A stretch of 64,000 bases of DNA from Oscillospiraceae bacterium (GCA_910574995.1 CAJTCS010000003.1:280277-344276), one strand, 5' to 3'. Positions 1 to 9,306 are shown, counted from the stretch's first letter. Translations and numbers: made by a program. Notes: generated by a model from the sequence alone, not told the origin.

Positions 1-346
1 GGCCGCCAAACAGCACCAGACGCTGGCAGCCCCCCGCACAGGGCATACCCTTCCCAGCGTAAGCAATCATCTCCCGGGCCAAGGCTTCATATCCGGGCCG
101 CAGGCTGAAAAGTACATCTGACACAGGGTCTTCGTAAAAGCAGAAGCCTACAGTTTTCTCCCCGTCCCGCCAAATCCTGCAGCGGTGCAGAAAAGATTTA
201 TCCATCCAGTCAGAGGCTAAAGCATATTCCCAAAAGGGGGCCGCCGGGCCGTTGCCCCAGTCTCGCTGGTAGACCTCTGCCATAAACCGGTAGATTTCCA
301 TATGATCTGCCAACACCCGGAAAGGGCTTGCTGCAATTTTACCCAT
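1..346 (-). CDS. GNAT-family N-acetyltransferase, N-terminal part (cut by window edge)
   Basis: The minus strand is open from an ATG at 346 to the window edge, giving about 115 residues. GGAGG at 356-360 lies 9 nt before the ATG. The protein begins MGKIAASPFRVLADHMEIYRFM and contains WRDGEKTVGFCFYEDP, a beta-hairpin pattern typical of the first half of GNAT acetyltransferases, which transfer an acetyl group from acetyl-CoA to an amine. The acetyl-CoA-binding motif would lie beyond the edge and is not visible, so the substrate and even the family remain provisional. It starts 60 bp downstream of the ABC exporter on the same strand, with no obvious terminator between, and may share its transcript. 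Confidence 0.6.
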   Translation of the reverse strand, partial: MGKIAASPFRVLADHMEIYRFMAEVYQRDWGNGPAAPFWEYALASDWMDKSFLHRCRIWRDGEKTVGFCFYEDPVSDVLFSLRPGYEALAREMIAYAGKGMPCAGGCQRLVLFGG

Positions 347-406
347 ATAAAGTGCCCTCCTTATAAGCTTTCTTCTGTTTAGGGCCAAAGAGATCGGATC
401 GAAAAA

Positions 407-2224
407 CTAATTGGCTTTCTGCATGTCGAAAATACGCTTGTAAATGCCTTCCTGCCCGATAAGCTCCTGATGGGTGCCCAGCTGGGAGACCCGGCCCCGG
501 TCCAGCACTAAGATCTGGTCGGCGTTCATCAGGGTGGTGATGCGGTGGGCAATGAGGATGGTGGTGCCGTGGACGTTTTCCTTAATGGATTGGCGTATTT
601 TCTGGTCCGTCTCCATGTCCACGGCGGAGAGGGAATCGTCGAACACCTTGATAGGGGTGTCCTGCATCAGCATCCGGGCAATGGCCACGCGCTGCTTTTG
701 CCCGCCAGAAATGGTCACGCCCCGTTCGCCAATGGGGGTCTCGTACCCTTGGGCAAAATTCTCGATGGCGTCGTCGATGACGGCTAGCCTGGCAAAATGC
801 CGTACGGTCTCCAGGTCCTCCCGGGCCGCCCCGTCGGCAATGCTTTCCCGGAAGGTTTTCGAGAACAGGAAGGGCTCTTGCAGTACGATGCCAATGTTTT
901 TCCGCAGGTGGCTGATATCCATGTCCCGGATGTCCACCCCGCCGATGGTGATGGCGCCCTGCCCTTGGGGCAGTTCGTACAGCCTGTCCAATAAGTACAT
1001 CAGGGTAGATTTGCCGCTGCCCGTGGCGCCCAGGATGCCGAAGGTGCTGCCCGCCTTTACGGTGAAGCTCACGTCCTCCAGTACGCCGGCGCTGCCCGTA
1101 TAGCCAAAGCTGACATGGTCGAAAGCAATGTCGCCGGTCAAGTCTGGCCGCTGGGGGGACGGGCAGTTTTCTTCCTCCTGGGCGTCCAGGATGTCGAACA
1201 GGCGGGTGGCGCTGATGGAGGTCTTGCTCAACTCACTTAAAAGGCGGCCAAGGTTCCGCACTGGCCACACCAGCATGGAATTATAGGCGGCAAAAGCCAG
1301 GAACTCCCCGGCGGTAAGCTGGCCGCGCTCTACGAAGAAAGCCCCGGCCACAATGATGACCAGAACCTGGAAGCCGGCGGAAAGGTCGCCCAGGCCCCAG
1401 TTCAGGCCCATCACACGGCCCAGCCGCACCCACATGCCGGTAAATTCCTCATTTTTCTGGTTAAAGCGGTCGATCTCGAAGCGTTCCCGGCCAAAGGCAC
1501 GCACCACCCGCACGCCGGTCAGGTTTTCCTGCACCAGGGCGGTCAGCTCGCCCTCGGTCTCGTCGGCCTGCTGGAACTTTTTGCCTACAATGGCAAAGAA
1601 GACCAGGGACATGGCAAACACCACCGGGATGAACGCAGTGACAATCAAAGACAGCTGGACGTTCATAGAGAACATCAGCCCCAGGGAAACGGCAATGAGC
1701 AGCACGATGCGGATGCATTCCATCAATTGGTCGCTGACAAAGTTGCGGATCAGATCCACATCCTGGGTGCACCGCTGGATGATGTCGCCAGTTTGATGGG
1801 AGTTGTGCCAGGCATAGGGCAGGCGTTGGATATGGTCGAACAGGGTGTCCCGGATGCGGGCCACGGTACCCTCGCAGGCCCGGGCCAGGTTCATGCGGGA
1901 GGAATAATTGGAAAGCCCGGCAATGGCGGCAAAAGCCAGGGAGGCCCCCGCGCAGATGATGATGTGGGAGCGCAAGGCCTCACGTAAAGCCCCCTGCCCG
2001 CCCATAGACTGTATCCAGCTGTCCAGGAAACCAGGCAGGCTGAAGGGGTTTTCGTTTATCACCGAATCGACGGTGACGCGGATGACCTGCGGCGTCATAT
2101 AGTTTGCCACCACGGACGCCACCACCATGGCTACCGACAGCAGGAATTGCAGCCGGAACCCTTTCGTATAGGGGAAAAACCGCAGGATATTGGATTTTTT
2201 CTGTTCATTAGGCTTGCTTTTCAT
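407..2224 (-). CDS. ABC exporter half-transporter (fused membrane and ATPase domains), degenerate catalytic site
   Basis: 605 residues, the usual length of a type IV half exporter: six membrane segments in residues 20-330, then an ATPase domain. Walker A is at 399-407 (GATGSGKST), Q-loop Q449, signature ISGGQ at 505-509, Walker B ending D529-D530 and switch histidine H560. The catalytic glutamate after Walker B is replaced by aspartate (FDDSLSAVD), as in the non-catalytic partner of heterodimeric exporters of the B. subtilis YheI/YheH type. No second half is adjacent. I start it at ATG 2224 (MKSKPNEQKK) rather than further upstream, because the longer N-terminus is basic and unlike the family; a weak AGAGG lies about 12 nt before it. 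Substrate unknown; drug or peptide export is the usual role. Confidence 0.9.
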   Translation of the reverse strand: MKSKPNEQKKSNILRFFPYTKGFRLQFLLSVAMVVASVVANYMTPQVIRVTVDSVINENPFSLPGFLDSWIQSMGGQGALREALRSHIIICAGASLAFAAIAGLSNYSSRMNLARACEGTVARIRDTLFDHIQRLPYAWHNSHQTGDIIQRCTQDVDLIRNFVSDQLMECIRIVLLIAVSLGLMFSMNVQLSLIVTAFIPVVFAMSLVFFAIVGKKFQQADETEGELTALVQENLTGVRVVRAFGRERFEIDRFNQKNEEFTGMWVRLGRVMGLNWGLGDLSAGFQVLVIIVAGAFFVERGQLTAGEFLAFAAYNSMLVWPVRNLGRLLSELSKTSISATRLFDILDAQEEENCPSPQRPDLTGDIAFDHVSFGYTGSAGVLEDVSFTVKAGSTFGILGATGSGKSTLMYLLDRLYELPQGQGAITIGGVDIRDMDISHLRKNIGIVLQEPFLFSKTFRESIADGAAREDLETVRHFARLAVIDDAIENFAQGYETPIGERGVTISGGQKQRVAIARMLMQDTPIKVFDDSLSAVDMETDQKIRQSIKENVHGTTILIAHRITTLMNADQILVLDRGRVSQLGTHQELIGQEGIYKRIFDMQKAN

Positions 2225-2445
2225 AACGCAGGTATACCTCTCAAAGATAATGTACAAAATAAACCGTATAAAATGGACACGCCTTGCCCCGTCCCGCGCC
2301 AGGCGATAAAAAAAGCGCGGCAAGCCAAGGCAGCCTAAGCCCCAGAGACACGGAAGGGGCAAGGGTGCGGGTTGGCTGTGCCAGCGCGGTTCTGTGCAAC
2401 GTACAGCAGAAAGCGGGCAAAGATATTAAGGACGGTATATCAAAG

Positions 2446-2474
2446 ATACTAGCATGGCAACAGGGAAAAGTCAA
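2446..2474 (-). promoter_or_regulatory. Sigma-A-type promoter for the ABC exporter
   Basis: On the minus strand TTGACT (2474-2469), a 17-nt spacer, then TAGTAT (2451-2446), with TG one base before the -10 (extended -10). It faces the exporter gene. Confidence 0.55.
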
Positions 2475-2633
2475 CAGGGAAAAGACAGTTTTTGCAAAAT
2501 TTTTACAGAAGCTGCCGGGCGGGGCGCATGTAGGGTATTGCCCGTAACGGCCATAAAAGGCCGGGGCCTGGAAAGCGGCAGCCCTATGGTTAGATAAAGG
2601 AAGAGGGGAAGTACATTTTTGAGGGACAGGGGG

Positions 2634-2663
2634 TTGACTTTTTTGCCTGCAAAGGTGTATACT
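2634..2663 (+). promoter_or_regulatory. Sigma-A-type promoter for the hemolysin-III gene
   Basis: TTGACT at 2634-2639, an 18-nt spacer and TATACT at 2658-2663. The start codon follows 75 nt later. Confidence 0.6.
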
Positions 2664-2737
2664 ATAGGCGCAGCTGGTTTTAAAAACTAAATATCGACAC
2701 GCAAACACTAGATGAAACAAAAGGAAAGGTGGATATC

Positions 2738-3448
2738 ATGGAACAGGCCATACAAGCTGGGAAAAGGGTAGCAATCCGGGAGAGGGACAGCCGGCGGGCG
2801 GAAAAGCGGCTGCGGCTTGGGCTGCCCTGTTATACTTTGGGGGAAGAGGTCTTTTCCTCGGTATCCCACGGGGCGGCGGCGCTGCTGGCGGTGGCAGGGC
2901 TGGTCTTGCTGCTGGTGTTTTGCGAGAAGACCCCGCTGAAGGTGTCCAGCGCGTCTATTTATGGCGCTACCATGGTGCTGCTGTATACGGTGTCGGCGGT
3001 ATACCATGGGCTGGGGCTAAACCGGGCCAAGGTCGTGTTCCGGTCCCTGGACCACTGTACGATCTTCCTGCTCATTGCCGGCACATACACCCCCATCACC
3101 CTGGTAAGCCTGGGAGGCGCGCAGGGCTGGGAGATGTTCGGGGTGGTGTGGGCTGCGGCGGTGCTGGGCGTTATACTGAACGCGATTAGCGTAGAGCGGT
3201 TCAAGGTGTTCTCGATGGTGTGTTATCTGGCTATGGGCTGGGTGGTAGTGTTCGCTATGAAGACCTTTATCCGCAACGTAAGCCCGGCAGGCTTCTGGTG
3301 CCTGCTGGCTGGCGGCCTGTGTTACACCCTGGGGGCCGCGCTGTATGGGGCGGGGAAAAAAGTGCCCTACATGCACTCTGTGTTTCATCTGTTCGTGCTG
3401 GCGGGCAGCGTACTCCACACGGTGGCGGTGTATCAGGTGTTGAAGTAG
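2738..3448 (+). CDS. Hemolysin III family (PAQR-like) membrane protein
   Basis: 236 residues and seven predicted membrane segments. The N-terminus carries YTLGEEVFSSVSHG, and the protein keeps the family histidines (VSHG, SAVYHG near residue 85, and HSVFHLFVLAG at the C-terminus), which in the PAQR superfamily bind zinc and suggest a membrane hydrolase. In B. subtilis and E. coli the relatives are YplQ and YqfA; the biochemical role is not settled. I start it at ATG 2738, 5 nt after the GGTGG of AAAGGTGG; a GTG at 2729 would lie inside that ribosome-binding site. It is transcribed alone, from its own promoter to the terminator at 3510. Confidence 0.88.
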   Translation: MEQAIQAGKRVAIRERDSRRAEKRLRLGLPCYTLGEEVFSSVSHGAAALLAVAGLVLLLVFCEKTPLKVSSASIYGATMVLLYTVSAVYHGLGLNRAKVVFRSLDHCTIFLLIAGTYTPITLVSLGGAQGWEMFGVVWAAAVLGVILNAISVERFKVFSMVCYLAMGWVVVFAMKTFIRNVSPAGFWCLLAGGLCYTLGAALYGAGKKVPYMHSVFHLFVLAGSVLHTVAVYQVLK

Positions 3449-3509
3449 CCCTGTGGGCCAATCTATGCCGGGGGGCTTTATCTGGAAAAGTAAGAGTACG
3501 ATAGGCATA

Positions 3510-3549
3510 AAAACCGTCCCCCGGCCTGGAAAGGCAAGGGGACGGTTTT
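3510..3549. terminator. Bidirectional intrinsic terminator
   Basis: A perfect 12-bp inverted repeat, AAAACCGTCCCC (3510-3521) and GGGGACGGTTTT (3538-3549), sits between two convergent genes. Each arm ends in four A or T, so it can serve both strands. Confidence 0.8.
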
Positions 3550-3573
3550 CTGTGGATGGTGGGGAAGGCCTTT

Positions 3574-6500
3574 TTACTCTAACAAAGAGTCCAGGGTCTC
3601 CAGCAGCACGGCAATGTCGATGGGCTTGGGCACATGCCCGTTCATGCCGCTGCGGATGGCCTCCTGTTTATCCTCCTCGAAAGCGTTGGCCGTCATGGCC
3701 AGGATGGGGATGTTGGCCAGCTTGTGGTTGTCAAGGGCGCGGATGGCTTGGGTGGCCTCATAGCCGTTCATCACAGGCATCTGCACGTCCATCAAAATCA
3801 CCCGGTAGTACCCCGGCTGGGAGGCCTTCAGCATTTCCACGGCCACCTGGCCGTTCTCGGCAATTTCAATGGTAAACCCGGCCTCTTCCAGGATGGCGAC
3901 GGCGATCTCCTGGTTCAGCTCGTTGTCCTCGGCCAACAGGATGCGCCCAGTGCGGCAGGCCGGCTTTTCCCCGCTGGCTGCCCCGCCCCCCTCCTGGGTG
4001 GTAACGATGGACTGCAGGGTATCCCGCAGCTCGGACAGGAACAGGGGCTTGCTGCAAAAAGCGGTTACCCCGGCGTCCCGTGCCTCGTCCTCGATCTCCG
4101 ACCAGTCGTAAGCGGTCAGTACAATGATGGGCACCTCGCCGCCGGTCTCTTTGCGCACGCGGCGGGCCACCTCGATGCCGTTCATGTCAGGCAGCAGCCA
4201 GTCGATGATATACACGCTGTACTGGTCGTCCCGCATGACGGCCTGGCGGGTACGCAGTACGGCCTCTTTTCCCGAAAGGGTCCACTCGGCACGCAGGCCG
4301 ATCTCCTGAAGCATGCAGGTCACACTGTCACAGGTGTTGAAATCGTCGTCCACCACCAGGGCCCGGCAGTTCTGCAGCTGGGGGATGGTGGTGGATTCCA
4401 CCACCTCCCCATCCAGCTTGAAAGTAAAGCAGACGGTGAACTCGGTGCCTACGTTCTGTTTGCTCTTGATGTCGATAGAGCCGTTCATCATGTCTACAAT
4501 GTTTTTGGTGATGGCCATGCCCAGGCCCGTGCCCTGCACGCCGCTGGTGGTAGAATTGCGTTCGCGCTCGAAGGGCTCGGCAATGCGGGCCACAAACTCC
4601 TCGCTCATGCCGATGCCCGTATCCCGTATGCAGAATTCATAGTGGGCGAAGCCTTCCGGGGCCCCGGCCTTTTCGGCAATGCGCATGCTGACCATCCCCC
4701 CGGGGCCGGTATACTTGATGGAATTGCCCAGAAGGTTCAGCAACACTTGGTTCAGGCGCAGGTTGTCGCATACGATATTCTCATGCACCACGTCCACCGT
4801 GTCCATATACAGCTCCAGCTGCTTGGCGTGGACGTCTGCCAGCACAATGTTCCGCAGCCCGTGCAGGATCTCCGGCAGGCTGCAGGGCTTTTCCTCCAGC
4901 TGCATTTTCCCGCTTTCAATGCGGCTCATGTCCAACACGTCGTTGATTAGGCTTAACAGGTGGTTGCCAGAGGTCATAATCTTTTTCAGGTACCCCTCCA
5001 CCTGTTCCCGGCTTTCGATATGGGAGATGGCCAGGGCCGTAAAGCCGATGATGGCGTTCATGGGCGTGCGGATATCGTGGGACATATTGGAAAGGAACAC
5101 GGTTTTGGCCCGGCTGGCGCGGTTCGCCTGCATCAGCGCGTCCTGCAGCAGGTCGGTCTTCTCCAGCTCTTGCCGGGTCTCCTCGTCAATGCTCCGCAGC
5201 CCCAGCACGATGCGTTGCCGGCCGGGGTCCCCGTCCAGGCGCACCACCTTCATCTGGAAATATTTCACATCCCCTGTGCCCCTGCAGGCCGTGCGGTAGT
5301 TGGCGTAATAAATTTGCCGCTGGGAGAGCTCCCGCTGTAGGTATTCCGGCGTGGCAATCTCCCGCATCATTTCCTTGTCGTCCTCGTATACGCAGGTGTC
5401 TATATACCGCCTCATACAGGCGGCAAAAGACAGCGGCCCGCTGAAAACCTCCTCCAATACGCTGTACGGGCACCCCGTGATGCGCAGGGAATAGCCCTCG
5501 CCGGTCTGTAAATCAAAGGTGCATGCCAGGTTATAGTCGATGCTTAAGGCATGTATCAGGGCTTCCTGCTGCCGGCGTTCCCGCTGCTCCTTCTGCTTCT
5601 GTTCGGTTACGTCCAGCAGGAAACGCTGGCATACCAGCTCCCCATTCTCCCGTATCAGCTTGATGTTGCCCATCACGTGGAGGGTTTTCCCGTCTGTATG
5701 CCGCACCCGGTATTCCAGGCTGGCGCTGTCCCCCTCGTTTTTCAGGGAGGTGATGGCGTCCCTCAGCAGTTCCTTGTCCTCCTCCAGCACAGAGTCTGCC
5801 ATCATGTGGAAGCCGTCCGCCATCAGGTCTGTCTGCGTGCTATACCCCAATATCTCCAGGGCCGCCGGGTTGATGCTTAACACCCGCGAACCGTCCAAAG
5901 AGTGGACCATCACGCCGCATTCTAAGGAGGTGAACAGGGCTTCCAGCATCTGGCTTTTCGCTTCCAGCTCTTGGGCGTAAGCCCGCTCTTGGGTGATGTC
6001 GATGGCCACGCCTACCGTACCCATCACGCTGCCGTCCCAGTCGTACAAGGGGGACTTATATGTGGTCAACAGCCGTTGCCCGCCGCCTGTCTGGATCATT
6101 TCCTCTGAAACGCAGGTCTCCCGCCTGCGCATGACCTCAGCCTCCGATTCAATGCAGGCGGGGTCGTCCTGCTCCACGTCCCATATATAGGCGTGGCCCC
6201 GCCCCTGCACCTGTTCTTTTGACTTGCCCACAGTCTGGCAAAAGCTGTCGTTGACCTTTTCGTGTATACCGTCTTTGGTTTTGTACCACACCAGGTTCGG
6301 TACGCTGTTTATAGTGGCGTCCAGGAACTGCCGCGTCTCCCAGTGGTCGGCCCTTTCCTTGTGCCTTTGCTGCCAGCGGGCAAAGCGGAAGCGTACTTCC
6401 GCCTCTTCCATGGGCAAACCCCATATATCCTCAATGTCGGGCAGCAGCCCCGCCAGGGCGGCCGCCTGCCCTTTGTCGGCTAATACGACCAGTTCCCCGC

Positions 6501-6720
6501 CCGGCTTTTTCTGGCCCAGAAGGGCCTCTACAGCCCTGGCAGGGCTGGCCCCGCGCAGGTCGCAAAAAATTACGTCAGCCCTACGGGCAAGGCTGGGGTC
6601 AGGCCCCAGGCTGTGGGAAAACTCATAAGTAAAAGGGGGCAGGGGGGCCTCCTGCCGGACTAAATCCAGCTCTATGCCCGGAGGGCCCACCCAGTAAAGA
6701 TGCACGTGGCGATGATACAT
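3574..6720 (-). CDS. Hybrid sensor histidine kinase with PAS domains and two receiver domains
   Basis: 1048 residues without membrane segments, so it is probably cytoplasmic. Order: residues 1-115, a region resembling a degenerate receiver (RADVIFCDLRG, then VVLAD); PAS-like domains at about 127-245 and 255-375; a further PAS-like stretch at about 390-515; HisKA with phospho-acceptor H548 in SNMSHDIRTPMN; HATPase with N-box NLLGNSIKYT (662-671), DTGIGM (700-705) and GTGLGM (730-735); receiver 1 at 787-903 with D840 (IIDWLLPD); receiver 2 at 926-1045 with D978 (ILMDVQMP). This is a multi-step phosphorelay protein. No response regulator or phosphotransfer gene is nearby, so the signal and output are unknown. 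It has its own promoter at 6772-6800 and converges on the terminator at 3510. Confidence 0.92.
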   Translation of the reverse strand: MYHRHVHLYWVGPPGIELDLVRQEAPLPPFTYEFSHSLGPDPSLARRADVIFCDLRGASPARAVEALLGQKKPGGELVVLADKGQAAALAGLLPDIEDIWGLPMEEAEVRFRFARWQQRHKERADHWETRQFLDATINSVPNLVWYKTKDGIHEKVNDSFCQTVGKSKEQVQGRGHAYIWDVEQDDPACIESEAEVMRRRETCVSEEMIQTGGGQRLLTTYKSPLYDWDGSVMGTVGVAIDITQERAYAQELEAKSQMLEALFTSLECGVMVHSLDGSRVLSINPAALEILGYSTQTDLMADGFHMMADSVLEEDKELLRDAITSLKNEGDSASLEYRVRHTDGKTLHVMGNIKLIRENGELVCQRFLLDVTEQKQKEQRERRQQEALIHALSIDYNLACTFDLQTGEGYSLRITGCPYSVLEEVFSGPLSFAACMRRYIDTCVYEDDKEMMREIATPEYLQRELSQRQIYYANYRTACRGTGDVKYFQMKVVRLDGDPGRQRIVLGLRSIDEETRQELEKTDLLQDALMQANRASRAKTVFLSNMSHDIRTPMNAIIGFTALAISHIESREQVEGYLKKIMTSGNHLLSLINDVLDMSRIESGKMQLEEKPCSLPEILHGLRNIVLADVHAKQLELYMDTVDVVHENIVCDNLRLNQVLLNLLGNSIKYTGPGGMVSMRIAEKAGAPEGFAHYEFCIRDTGIGMSEEFVARIAEPFERERNSTTSGVQGTGLGMAITKNIVDMMNGSIDIKSKQNVGTEFTVCFTFKLDGEVVESTTIPQLQNCRALVVDDDFNTCDSVTCMLQEIGLRAEWTLSGKEAVLRTRQAVMRDDQYSVYIIDWLLPDMNGIEVARRVRKETGGEVPIIVLTAYDWSEIEDEARDAGVTAFCSKPLFLSELRDTLQSIVTTQEGGGAASGEKPACRTGRILLAEDNELNQEIAVAILEEAGFTIEIAENGQVAVEMLKASQPGYYRVILMDVQMPVMNGYEATQAIRALDNHKLANIPILAMTANAFEEDKQEAIRSGMNGHVPKPIDIAVLLETLDSLLE

Positions 6721-6771
6721 GATAATTTTTCACTCCTGTACGCAATAGGTAAATACACTTTCCCAATTGTT

Positions 6772-6800
6772 ATTTTACAGATTCCCGGCCCCGGTGTCAA
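6772..6800 (-). promoter_or_regulatory. Sigma-A-type promoter for the hybrid kinase
   Basis: On the minus strand a consensus TTGACA (6800-6795), a 17-nt spacer and TAAAAT (6777-6772). The kinase start codon at 6720 follows 52 nt downstream of the -10. Confidence 0.75.
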
Positions 6801-6992
6801 TAATCCCATAGGGTTTTCTTGTGTAAAATAAGAAATATCTTTCCCCCGCAAGTAAGATCTGGGTATGGCTGGGGACGTTTCCCTTCCTGGGAATTACCCG
6901 CGGGCCAGCCGGACGTTAGGGGCGCGGCTGTGCGTATAGGCATAACGTACCGGGTGGGCGCTTATACATATTGTAAGGGGGGATGGCGGGAA

Positions 6993-7874
6993 ATGGGCGT
7001 CATAAAGAAAGGAAAGGCGTATGGCCTGGTGCGCCTGAACCTGAAGCTGCTGGGGGTGGCGCTGCTGTGCCTAGCCTTAGGCGCCGGGGCCCTGACAGCC
7101 CTGGGGGCGGCCGAAGGGGAAGGCGTGGACGTGCCGGTGGTGATGTATCACGCCCTTTTGAAGGATGGGGCCCGCCAGGGGCAGTATGTGGTTTCCCCGG
7201 CACAGTTCGAAAGCGACCTGCGGTACCTGCAAGAGCATGGCTATACCACCGTGCTGGTGAAAGACCTGATCGCCTATACAAAGGGGGAGGGCCTGCCGGA
7301 AAAGCCCGTCTTGATCACCTTTGACGACGGCTATTACAACAACTATCTGTACGGCTTCCCTTTGGCGGAAAAGTACGGATGTAAGTTTGTCCTGTCTCCC
7401 ATTGGGCGCTATTCAGACCTGTATACGGATACGCCCGACGAGAACGCCTATTATTCCCACGCCACGTGGGCCCAGCTGCGGGAGATGGCCGCTTCCGGCC
7501 TGGTAGAAGTGCAGAACCATAGCTATGACCTGCATCAAAGCCGGGGCGGCCGGCTGGGGGTAAAGAAGCTTGCCAGGGAATCGGACCAGGAATACCGGCG
7601 GATGCTGGCCCAGGACCTGACCCGGGCCCAGTCTGCTATAGAAGCGGGCGTGGGGGAAGCGCCCACGGCTTTTGTGTACCCTTTCGGGGCCTTCAGCAAG
7701 GCTACGCCGGATATCGTGAAAGGGCTGGGCTTTGCCTGTACGATGTCCTGCGAGGAGAGGGTCAGCCGCATTACCCGGGACCCGGAATCCCTATACGGGC
7801 TGGGGCGGTTCCTGCGCCCAGCCGGGCCGTCCTCCCAGGAGTTTTTCGAGAAGCGGATGGGGCTGGGGCCGTGA
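6993..7874 (+). CDS. Secreted polysaccharide deacetylase (NodB domain)
   Basis: 293 residues. A basic N-terminus is followed by a hydrophobic stretch (residues about 18-42) that would be a signal peptide or anchor, then a NodB domain. Motif 1 is LITFDDGY (the catalytic and metal-binding DD pair), motif 2 NHSYDLH (metal histidines) and motif 3 FVYPFGAFS. VVMYHALL before the domain is typical of the PgdA/PdaA-like group that removes acetyl from N-acetylglucosamine or muramic acid in cell-wall glycans. I chose ATG 6993 because GGGGGG at 6977-6982 lies 10 nt upstream and the signal peptide then starts naturally; an earlier in-frame ATG at 6819 would add 58 atypical residues. It lies 41 bp before the symporter gene. 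Confidence 0.85.
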   Translation: MGVIKKGKAYGLVRLNLKLLGVALLCLALGAGALTALGAAEGEGVDVPVVMYHALLKDGARQGQYVVSPAQFESDLRYLQEHGYTTVLVKDLIAYTKGEGLPEKPVLITFDDGYYNNYLYGFPLAEKYGCKFVLSPIGRYSDLYTDTPDENAYYSHATWAQLREMAASGLVEVQNHSYDLHQSRGGRLGVKKLARESDQEYRRMLAQDLTRAQSAIEAGVGEAPTAFVYPFGAFSKATPDIVKGLGFACTMSCEERVSRITRDPESLYGLGRFLRPAGPSSQEFFEKRMGLGP

Positions 7875-7915
7875 GGCCAACGGGCACGCGCCGGGGAAGA
7901 GGAGGGGCATAAGCG

Positions 7916-9280
7916 GTGGAAGCGTTGCGGATCGTCCGGGAAATTTTGTGGGGATGGCCTACGCTGCTGCTGATTTTGGCGGCGGGGGCATATTTTTCCT
8001 ATGAAACATGTTTTTTGCAGCTGCGCCGGGTTGGCTTGTGGCTGCGTTCCCCTTTGGGGGGGAGGAAGGGAAGGGCGGGGGGCGTCAGCAAATTCCAGGC
8101 CCTGACAGCGGCGCTTGCCGGGTCTATTGGCACGGGGAACATTGTGGGGGTGGCGGCGGCCATTATGGCTGGGGGCCCGGGGGCCTTGTTCTGGATGTGG
8201 GTTTCCGCCCTCCTGGGCATGATGACTGTCTTCGTAGAAAACTTCCTGGCCGCCCGGTACCAGGGCGGCGGCAGCCCTTGGGCCGCCGGGGCCCTGCGCA
8301 CCCTTGAAAATGCCGGGCGCTGGGGGAAGAGGCTGGCCCTGGTATATGCCTGCGGGTGCTGCCTGTCCTCCTTGGGCATGGGGAACATGGTGCAGATGCA
8401 CGCGCTCGCCGCTGCCAGCCGGGACTTGGGCCTGGCGCCCTGGCTGGTGGGGCTGGGTGCGGCGGCGCTGCTGTTCTTTGTGGCCCAGGGGGGCCTGGGG
8501 GTTGCGGTACGCATCACCCAAGGCCTGGTGCCTGCCATGACCTTCCTGTTTTTCGGCTGTTCCTTGGTGGTGCTGTGGACGTTCCGGGAGGCGCTGCCCG
8601 GCGCTTTCGCCAGCATTTTTGCAAACGCCTTTTCCTTGCGGGCGGGGGCGGGGGGTGTGGCGGCCATGCTGTTGGCTGTGAAAAGCGGGGTGTCCCGGGG
8701 GGTGTTTACCAACGAGGCCGGTCTGGGCAGCTCGGCCTTTGCTTACGAAGGGGTACGGGGCCGCACGCCCATGGAAACAGGCGGGCTGGGTATTTTCCAG
8801 GTGTTCCTGGACACCCTGGTTATGTGCACTGTGACAGGGCTGTGCATTTTGTGCTGCCCAGCCGCCGGGCTTTCCGGGGCCCAGATGACCTTCTACCCCT
8901 ACCAGCAGGCCATGGGGGTGTGGGGCCGGTGGGCGGTGTCCTTATGTACGGCGCTGTTCGCCCTGGCCACGGCCATTGCCTGGTGCTGTTATGGCCGCAG
9001 CGGCCTTTTCTACCTGACCCATGGCCGGGGCCGCCGTGCCTTTGGGCTGGTGTCGGCGGGGGCTGCTTTCCTGGGGTGTTTGCTTCCGCTGGAGGCGGTA
9101 TTCGACCTGGCGGACGCCTGCAACGGCCTGATGGCGCTTCCCAACGTATTGGCGCTGTTCCTGTTGGCGCGCAAAGCCCTGGCAGATATAGAACAGGAGG
9201 AAAACCGGGAATTTTTGGGAAAAAACCGGGGAAAAAGAAACGGTGTGCAACAAAGTGCACAAAATAGAAAAAGGCACTAG
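7916..9280 (+). CDS. Alanine/glycine:cation symporter (AGCS family)
   Basis: 454 residues with about ten membrane segments. Family signatures are visible: TALAGSIGTGNIVGVAAAI near residues 62-80, GGPGALFWMWVSALLGM, the FTNEAGLGSS motif and a DTLVMCTVTG segment. AGCS carriers import alanine or glycine together with sodium. The start is GTG 7916, with GGAGGGG at 7901-7907 eight nt upstream. The last 25 residues are hydrophilic and lysine-rich (cytoplasmic tail). No terminator is evident directly after it, but a new promoter lies about 20 bp downstream. Confidence 0.9.
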   Translation: MEALRIVREILWGWPTLLLILAAGAYFSYETCFLQLRRVGLWLRSPLGGRKGRAGGVSKFQALTAALAGSIGTGNIVGVAAAIMAGGPGALFWMWVSALLGMMTVFVENFLAARYQGGGSPWAAGALRTLENAGRWGKRLALVYACGCCLSSLGMGNMVQMHALAAASRDLGLAPWLVGLGAAALLFFVAQGGLGVAVRITQGLVPAMTFLFFGCSLVVLWTFREALPGAFASIFANAFSLRAGAGGVAAMLLAVKSGVSRGVFTNEAGLGSSAFAYEGVRGRTPMETGGLGIFQVFLDTLVMCTVTGLCILCCPAAGLSGAQMTFYPYQQAMGVWGRWAVSLCTALFALATAIAWCCYGRSGLFYLTHGRGRRAFGLVSAGAAFLGCLLPLEAVFDLADACNGLMALPNVLALFLLARKALADIEQEENREFLGKNRGKRNGVQQSAQNRKRH

Positions 9281-9297
9281 CTTTTTTACAGGGTATA

Positions 9298-9306
9298 TGC
9301 TATAAT
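9298..9306 (+). promoter_or_regulatory. Extended -10 promoter for darA-holB
   Basis: TGCTATAAT, a perfect extended -10, at 9298-9306. No good -35 is present 16-18 nt upstream, which extended -10 promoters tolerate. The darA start follows at 9441. Confidence 0.5.

Larger units (their letters stand above)
2225..2737. other. 513-bp divergent intergenic region
   Basis: No convincing gene lies here. It holds back-to-back promoters: one for the exporter on the minus strand (2446-2474) and one for the hemolysin-III gene on the plus strand (2634-2663). The exporter transcript would then have a leader of about 215 nt, which includes a run of seven T on the minus strand near 2308-2314. I could not find a clean stem ahead of that run. 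Confidence 0.5.

Noticed and set aside
3634..4950. 438-codon open frame on the plus strand
   Set aside because: It is antisense to the histidine kinase, is His/Gln/Gly-biased and matches no family; GC-rich codon use in the kinase gene explains it.
7535..8521. 328-codon open frame on the minus strand across two genes
   Set aside because: Antisense to the deacetylase and symporter genes; Pro/Arg-rich, with no family resemblance.
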